Below, one piece after another: positions 60,405 through 64,000 of a DNA stretch of 64,000 nt. Source of the stretch: an uncultured Bacteroidota bacterium (GTDB lineage Bacteria > Bacteroidota > Bacteroidia > Flavobacteriales > Flavobacteriaceae); the NCBI GenBank assembly GCA_902559035.1, contig CACEGG010000001.1, positions 124,001-188,000 on the forward strand, written 5' to 3'. Under the pieces are notes generated by a model. The model saw only the letters and a list, made by a program, of their open reading frames with translations. It was not told where the DNA came from and ran no database searches. The position numbers were made by a program, and so were the translations under genes. Within the stretch, counting starts at the first letter, position 1; the number at the start of each line of letters is the position of its first letter.

Positions 60405-62389
60405 ATCCAGAAAAAGAAATAATAAATTTAAGAAATGAAATTCATAAGCATACTCATTTATATTATGTTGAGGATGCTCCTGTCATAAGTGACTATGAAT
60501 TTGATATTTTGTTAAAGAAATTAGTTGATTTTGAAAATAAATTTCCAAATTTTTTTGATACTAACTCTCCAACTCAAAGGGTAGGGGGCAAGGTCTCTAA
60601 AAGTTTTCAGAGTATTGAACATGATTTTCCAATGTATTCATTAGATAACTCCTACAGCAAAGAAGATTTAGAAAACTTTCATAATAGGGTTTTAAAAAAA
60701 ATTCTAAATAAAGATTTGAACTATTTATGTGAATTAAAATTCGATGGTGTTTCGATTAATCTTACATATGAAAATGGAATTTTTGTAAGAGCTGTGACTA
60801 GAGGTGACGGAATTAAAGGAGACGATGTCACTGAAAATGTAAAGACTATAAAAACTATTCCCCTTAAACTAAAAGGAAATTTTCCCTTAAAATTTCAAAT
60901 AAGAGGTGAAATATTTATTGGTTTAAATGACTTTGAAAAAATGAACAAAGAAAGGGCTCAAAACGGTCTAGAACCTTACATGAATCCAAGAAATACAGCG
61001 TCTGGAAGTTTGAAATTACAAGACAGTGCTATAGTTGCAAAAAGACCATTACAATGTTTTTTATACCAGGTTATTAGTGATAACTCTAAAACTCAAATTG
61101 ATAATTTAAATTTTGCAAAAAATTGGGGTTTTAATATTTCAAATACATATAAGCTTTGTGATAATATTAACGAGGTTTTTCAGTTTATTAATAATTGGGA
61201 TAAAGAAAGAAATAATTTAAATTTTGAAATAGATGGTGTAGTCGTAAAGGTTAATCAAATTAATTATCAAAAAATATTGGGTTTTACTTCAAAGTATCCA
61301 AGATGGGCAATAGCATATAAGTTTAAAACTATGCAAGCTCAAACTACATTGAAATCTGTTTCATATCAAATTGGAAGAACTGGAGCTGTTACACCAGTTG
61401 CTAATTTAGATCCAGTATTGCTGGGTGGAACAATTGTTAAAAGAGCTTCTTTGCACAATCAAGACCAAATAAATAAATTAAACCTTCATTTAAATGATCG
61501 TGTTATAATTGAAAAAGGGGGTGAAATTATTCCAAAAATTGTTGACGTTGAAGTTTCAAAAAGAAATTTGAACTCTGAAAAAATAATATTTATTAATAAT
61601 TGCCCTAATTGTTTGTCTTATCTACAAAAAAATGAATCTGAGGCTCATCATTATTGTCCTAATGCTTTTTCATGTCCCCCACAAATAACAGGAAGAATTC
61701 AGCATTTTATTTCAAGAAAAGCTATGGATATTAACGGTATTGGAAACGAAACTATTGAATTAATGTTTAAAAATAATCTAATCTCTAATTATGCTGATTT
61801 ATACTCATTAAAAAAAGAAGATTTACTGAGTCTTGAAAGAATGGCTGAAAAATCTGTCGAAAATATATTCCAAGGTCTTAACAACTCAAAAAAAATTCCA
61901 TTTCAAAGAGTTCTGTTTGCTTTGGGTATTAGGTACGTTGGTCAAACTGTATCAAAAAATCTTGCTAATGAATATAAGTCAATTGATAATTTGATTTCAA
62001 AAACTTATGATGAATTAATTATGGTAGATGAAATAGGTGAACGCATTGCAAAAAGTGTTGTAGATTTTTTTAATGATTCTGAGAATATTTTAAATATTGA
62101 AAAACTAAAAAATGTAGGCCTTCAATTTGAAACAAATACAGTCGTTTTAGACAGTAAAATTTTTGATAATAAAACTTTTGTTGTTTCTGGTGTTTTTGAT
62201 AATTATTCAAGAAATGAATTGAAAAAAACAATTGAACTAAATGGCGGTAAAAATTTGAGTTCGATTAGTTCAAAGACTTCATATCTTTTAGCTGGAGATA
62301 AAATGGGTCCAAGTAAGCTAAAAAAAGCACAAGATTTGGGCATTCAAATTATTTCAGAACTAGATTTTATTACTATGCTGAAAGTTTAA
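60401..62389 (+). CDS. ligA: NAD-dependent DNA ligase
   Basis: LigA seals nicks using NAD. The 662-residue protein has the Ia domain, the nucleotidyl-transferase core with adenylated Lys in CELKFDGVSINLTYENG (near residue 115), TRGDGIKGDDVTENVKTI and MNPRNTASGSLKLQDS, an OB fold (GRTGAVTPVANLDPVLLGGT), a four-Cys zinc finger (CPNCLSYLQKNESEAHHYCP with a following Cys), helix-hairpin-helix repeats and a C-terminal BRCT domain. The stop overlaps the metallophosphoesterase stop (TTAA). Confidence 0.97.
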   Translation: MNPEKEIINLRNEIHKHTHLYYVEDAPVISDYEFDILLKKLVDFENKFPNFFDTNSPTQRVGGKVSKSFQSIEHDFPMYSLDNSYSKEDLENFHNRVLKKILNKDLNYLCELKFDGVSINLTYENGIFVRAVTRGDGIKGDDVTENVKTIKTIPLKLKGNFPLKFQIRGEIFIGLNDFEKMNKERAQNGLEPYMNPRNTASGSLKLQDSAIVAKRPLQCFLYQVISDNSKTQIDNLNFAKNWGFNISNTYKLCDNINEVFQFINNWDKERNNLNFEIDGVVVKVNQINYQKILGFTSKYPRWAIAYKFKTMQAQTTLKSVSYQIGRTGAVTPVANLDPVLLGGTIVKRASLHNQDQINKLNLHLNDRVIIEKGGEIIPKIVDVEVSKRNLNSEKIIFINNCPNCLSYLQKNESEAHHYCPNAFSCPPQITGRIQHFISRKAMDINGIGNETIELMFKNNLISNYADLYSLKKEDLLSLERMAEKSVENIFQGLNNSKKIPFQRVLFALGIRYVGQTVSKNLANEYKSIDNLISKTYDELIMVDEIGERIAKSVVDFFNDSENILNIEKLKNVGLQFETNTVVLDSKIFDNKTFVVSGVFDNYSRNELKKTIELNGGKNLSSISSKTSYLLAGDKMGPSKLKKAQDLGIQIISELDFITMLKV

Positions 62390-63300
62390 ACATCTATAGA
62401 CATACCTTCTTGATGTTTTTTATTTTCTGAAAAATAAAAATCAATTTTACCAAGATTAATTCCAAAGCAACCGACTTGATTAATAATTACATCTTTATTT
62501 TCTAAATTTTTTACTTTAATAGGCTCATCCAAAAACGTGTGGGTATGACCTCCAATAATAAGATCAATATTTTTAGTTTGTTTAGCAAGGATTAAATCAC
62601 ACATTATGTTTTTATCCTTTGAATAAGAAAACCCAAGGTGGGACAAGCAAATTATGAGATCACAATTATGATTATATTTTAAGTCATCTGAAATATCTTT
62701 TGAAATTTCTATTGGATTTAAGTACTTAACTCCTTTGTAAAGTTTTTTTTCAACCAGTCCTTCAAGTTCAATTCCTAGCCCAAAAACTCCTATTTTAATC
62801 CCGTTAATGTTAAATATCTCATGGCTTTTAATTTTATTTTCAAGGGGAGTATTTTTTAATGTATAATTAGAATTCAAAAAAGAAAAATTAGCATGTTTTA
62901 AAACTTTTGATAATTTTTCCATTCCGTTATCAAACTCATGATTCCCTAATGTTGAAGCATTGTAACCCATTTTGCTCATCAACTTTAGTTCTAATTCTCC
63001 ACCAAAAAAATTAAAATATGGAGTTCCTTGAAAAACATCTCCAGCGTCTAAAACTAAAGTATGTGGATTATCTTTTTTTATTAGATTTATTAGATTTGCT
63101 CTTGCAATCACACCACCACCATTTGGGTTTAATGGGTCGTTTTTTGGAAATGGATCAATATGACTATGTACATCGTTCGTGTGAAGAATTGTTATCTTTT
63201 TTAAACTATTATCAAAATAGTCATCATTAATAAAATATGGCAACGTCAATCCGTAGATTGATGAAAATTTTATTTTTTTTAAAAAATGTCTTCTTTTCAT
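62386..63300 (-). CDS. Metallophosphoesterase, 5'-nucleotidase N-terminal domain only
   Basis: A 304-residue exported phosphoesterase. MKRRHFLKKIKFSSIYGLTL resembles a twin-arginine signal (RRxFLK). The binuclear metal motifs are ITILHTNDVHSHIDPFP, LVLDAGDVFQGTPYF, TLGNHEFDNGMEKL and LIIGGHTHTFLDEPI. The nucleotide-specific C-terminal domain is missing from this gene but is encoded by the gene just upstream, overlapping it by 4 bases. Together they make a split 5'-nucleotidase or sugar-hydrolase (UshA-like) pair. Confidence 0.9.
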   Translation of the reverse strand: MKRRHFLKKIKFSSIYGLTLPYFINDDYFDNSLKKITILHTNDVHSHIDPFPKNDPLNPNGGGVIARANLINLIKKDNPHTLVLDAGDVFQGTPYFNFFGGELELKLMSKMGYNASTLGNHEFDNGMEKLSKVLKHANFSFLNSNYTLKNTPLENKIKSHEIFNINGIKIGVFGLGIELEGLVEKKLYKGVKYLNPIEISKDISDDLKYNHNCDLIICLSHLGFSYSKDKNIMCDLILAKQTKNIDLIIGGHTHTFLDEPIKVKNLENKDVIINQVGCFGINLGKIDFYFSENKKHQEGMSIDV

Positions 63301-64000
63301 TTTAACCTTATAATTCTATTGTCTAATTTCCCAATAATTTCTTTTTTACTTTGAATATATTTGATTAAAACTTCTCTTAAATTTAAATCAAGCGAATAAA
63401 GTTCAATAGGGTTAGCAAAAAAAACCATTTTATCACCTCCCTCTTGTAAAAAGTTTGAAGTCAATACATAATAGTTTTTACTTACATCAAATCTTTTTTG
63501 TTTGATTTTAATTTCTGTTGTATCATTATTTTTGAAAACTATTTCTAATCCTGCAGAGGGGTGTGCTAAATTTTCAGAATCAATATATTTTACTAACTCT
63601 AATACTTTTTTCCCAGAAATTTGTACTATAGTTGCAGAATTTTTCCAGGGCATAATCGTAAATAAATCATGTTGAGTTATTTTTCCTTTATTTAAAGTTC
63701 CTCTGATTCCTCCAAAATTAAATAATGCAAAATCCAGTTCTTTTGATTCTGTTTTTTTAAATTCTGTATTAATTTGTTTATACAATATGTCAGCAATTAG
63801 ATTTCCAAGAGTTGATTCTAGTTCTGAGTCTCTAATGCTGTAAAAGCCTTTGCTGTATCCAATAACTTTTTCTAAAGTTTTTATTTCTTTTCTGTATGGA
63901 TCAATTATTAATTCAAGTTCATTATTGTTAATTGAATCTTTAATTTTTATATTTTTTTCAGTTGAAACTTTAATTATGCTGGTCTTATTATTTGTACATG
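63297..64000 (-). CDS. 5'-nucleotidase C-terminal domain protein (5' end outside window)
   Basis: The frame remains open from the track start (63785, a TTG) up to the window edge and reads ESTLGNLIADILYKQINTEF, the classic start of the 5'-nucleotidase C-terminal domain, then FNFGGIRGTLNKGKITQHDL, MPWKNSATIVQISGKKVLEL, SAGLEIVF and LTSNFLQEGGDKMVFF. So the gene runs off the window. A Cys followed by TNNKTS at the edge could be a lipobox. It overlaps the metallophosphoesterase start by 4 bases, so the pair is coupled. Confidence 0.85.
   Translation of the reverse strand, partial: CTNNKTSIIKVSTEKNIKIKDSINNNELELIIDPYRKEIKTLEKVIGYSKGFYSIRDSELESTLGNLIADILYKQINTEFKKTESKELDFALFNFGGIRGTLNKGKITQHDLFTIMPWKNSATIVQISGKKVLELVKYIDSENLAHPSAGLEIVFKNNDTTEIKIKQKRFDVSKNYYVLTSNFLQEGGDKMVFFANPIELYSLDLNLREVLIKYIQSKKEIIGKLDNRIIRLK

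Noticed and set aside
1-64000. CRISPR array, insertion sequence, prophage or integrated element
   Set aside because: No regularly spaced repeats, transposase, integrase or attachment duplications were seen in the reading of the window.
1-64000. Classical riboswitches (for example FMN near ribH or ribD)
   Set aside because: The upstream regions are too short (6 bp before ribH, 53 bp before ribD) to hold one.

Overview
The window is low-GC, gene-dense DNA that looks like a streamlined, probably marine, member of the Flavobacteriia (Bacteroidota). This rests on lineage-typical families (DUF4290, DUF2911, DUF4249, DUF6095-like, CarboxypepD_reg-like proteins, PorT-like barrels, a flavobacterial TonB-dependent receptor), on -7 boxes of the Bacteroidota form TAnnTTTG (sometimes with an upstream TTTG about 19-20 bp away), on the near absence of Shine-Dalgarno sequences, and on a carotenoid gene set (crtI, crtB, crtZ). 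It reads as chromosomal core genome. I saw no insertion sequence, prophage, CRISPR array or rRNA operon.

Layout. 1-8.5 kb: the 3' end of carB, then rmuC, purB, a CarboxypepD_reg-like protein, rdgB, rlmH, priA and the ribosomal operon rpsF-rpsR-rplI. 8.5-15.7 kb: hisS, a tRNA with anticodon CAU, a START-like protein with a class IV aminotransferase, yqgE, fmt, a small ATPase, DUF493, DUF4290 and murA. 15.7-20 kb: a tightly coupled minus-strand cluster of five genes (SRPBCC protein, SDR-like protein, photolyase, photolyase-related protein without Fe-S cysteines, DUF2805 protein). 20-27.7 kb: DUF2911, a sodium:solute symporter, maf, kdsC-like, DUF2520, ndk, DUF721, recF, a TPR membrane protein and ribH. 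27.7-30.7 kb: crtI-crtB-crtZ directly behind tRNA-Lys, tRNA-Lys and tRNA-Leu genes. 30.8-41.4 kb: aroK, a PRTase, an S4 protein, an FKBP-like lipoprotein, a PorT-like barrel, split transketolase, tgt, an LptF/G permease, a DMT transporter, accA and dnaB. 41.4-50.5 kb: thrS-infC-rpmI-rplT, murQ, a TonB receptor with DUF4249, icd and rplS. 50.6-64 kb: trmD, an HtrA-like protease, dapF, mltG, a lysozyme-like protein, an RsmI-like methyltransferase, dnaA, a thioesterase, ribD, a GNAT protein, prmC, ligA and a 5'-nucleotidase split over two genes.

How the genes work together. Translation is heavily represented (S6, S18, L9, L19, L20, L35, IF3, HisRS, ThrRS, Fmt, PrmC, Tgt, TrmD, RlmH, RsmI-like, four tRNAs). 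Replication and repair follow (DnaA, DnaB, PriA, RecF, LigA, RmuC and two photolyase-family proteins). Cell-envelope precursor and turnover functions (MurA, DapF, MltG, MurQ, KdsC, LptF/G) and riboflavin synthesis (RibH, RibD) are spread through the window. FAD from riboflavin and membrane carotenoids fit a sun-exposed lifestyle together with the photolyase cluster.

Most notable points: the photolyase cluster with an SDR that lacks its catalytic tyrosine and a photolyase-related protein that cannot hold the usual Fe-S cluster; a TGT without its zinc ligands; MurA with Asp in place of the catalytic Cys; infC with a non-ATG/GTG/TTG start; CarB ending before its allosteric domain; carotenoid genes transcribed behind a tRNA cluster; and convergent genes whose ends abut or overlap almost everywhere. 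The longest stretch without a protein gene is about 30421-30788 and holds three tRNAs and two divergent promoters; no other gap exceeds 300 bases.
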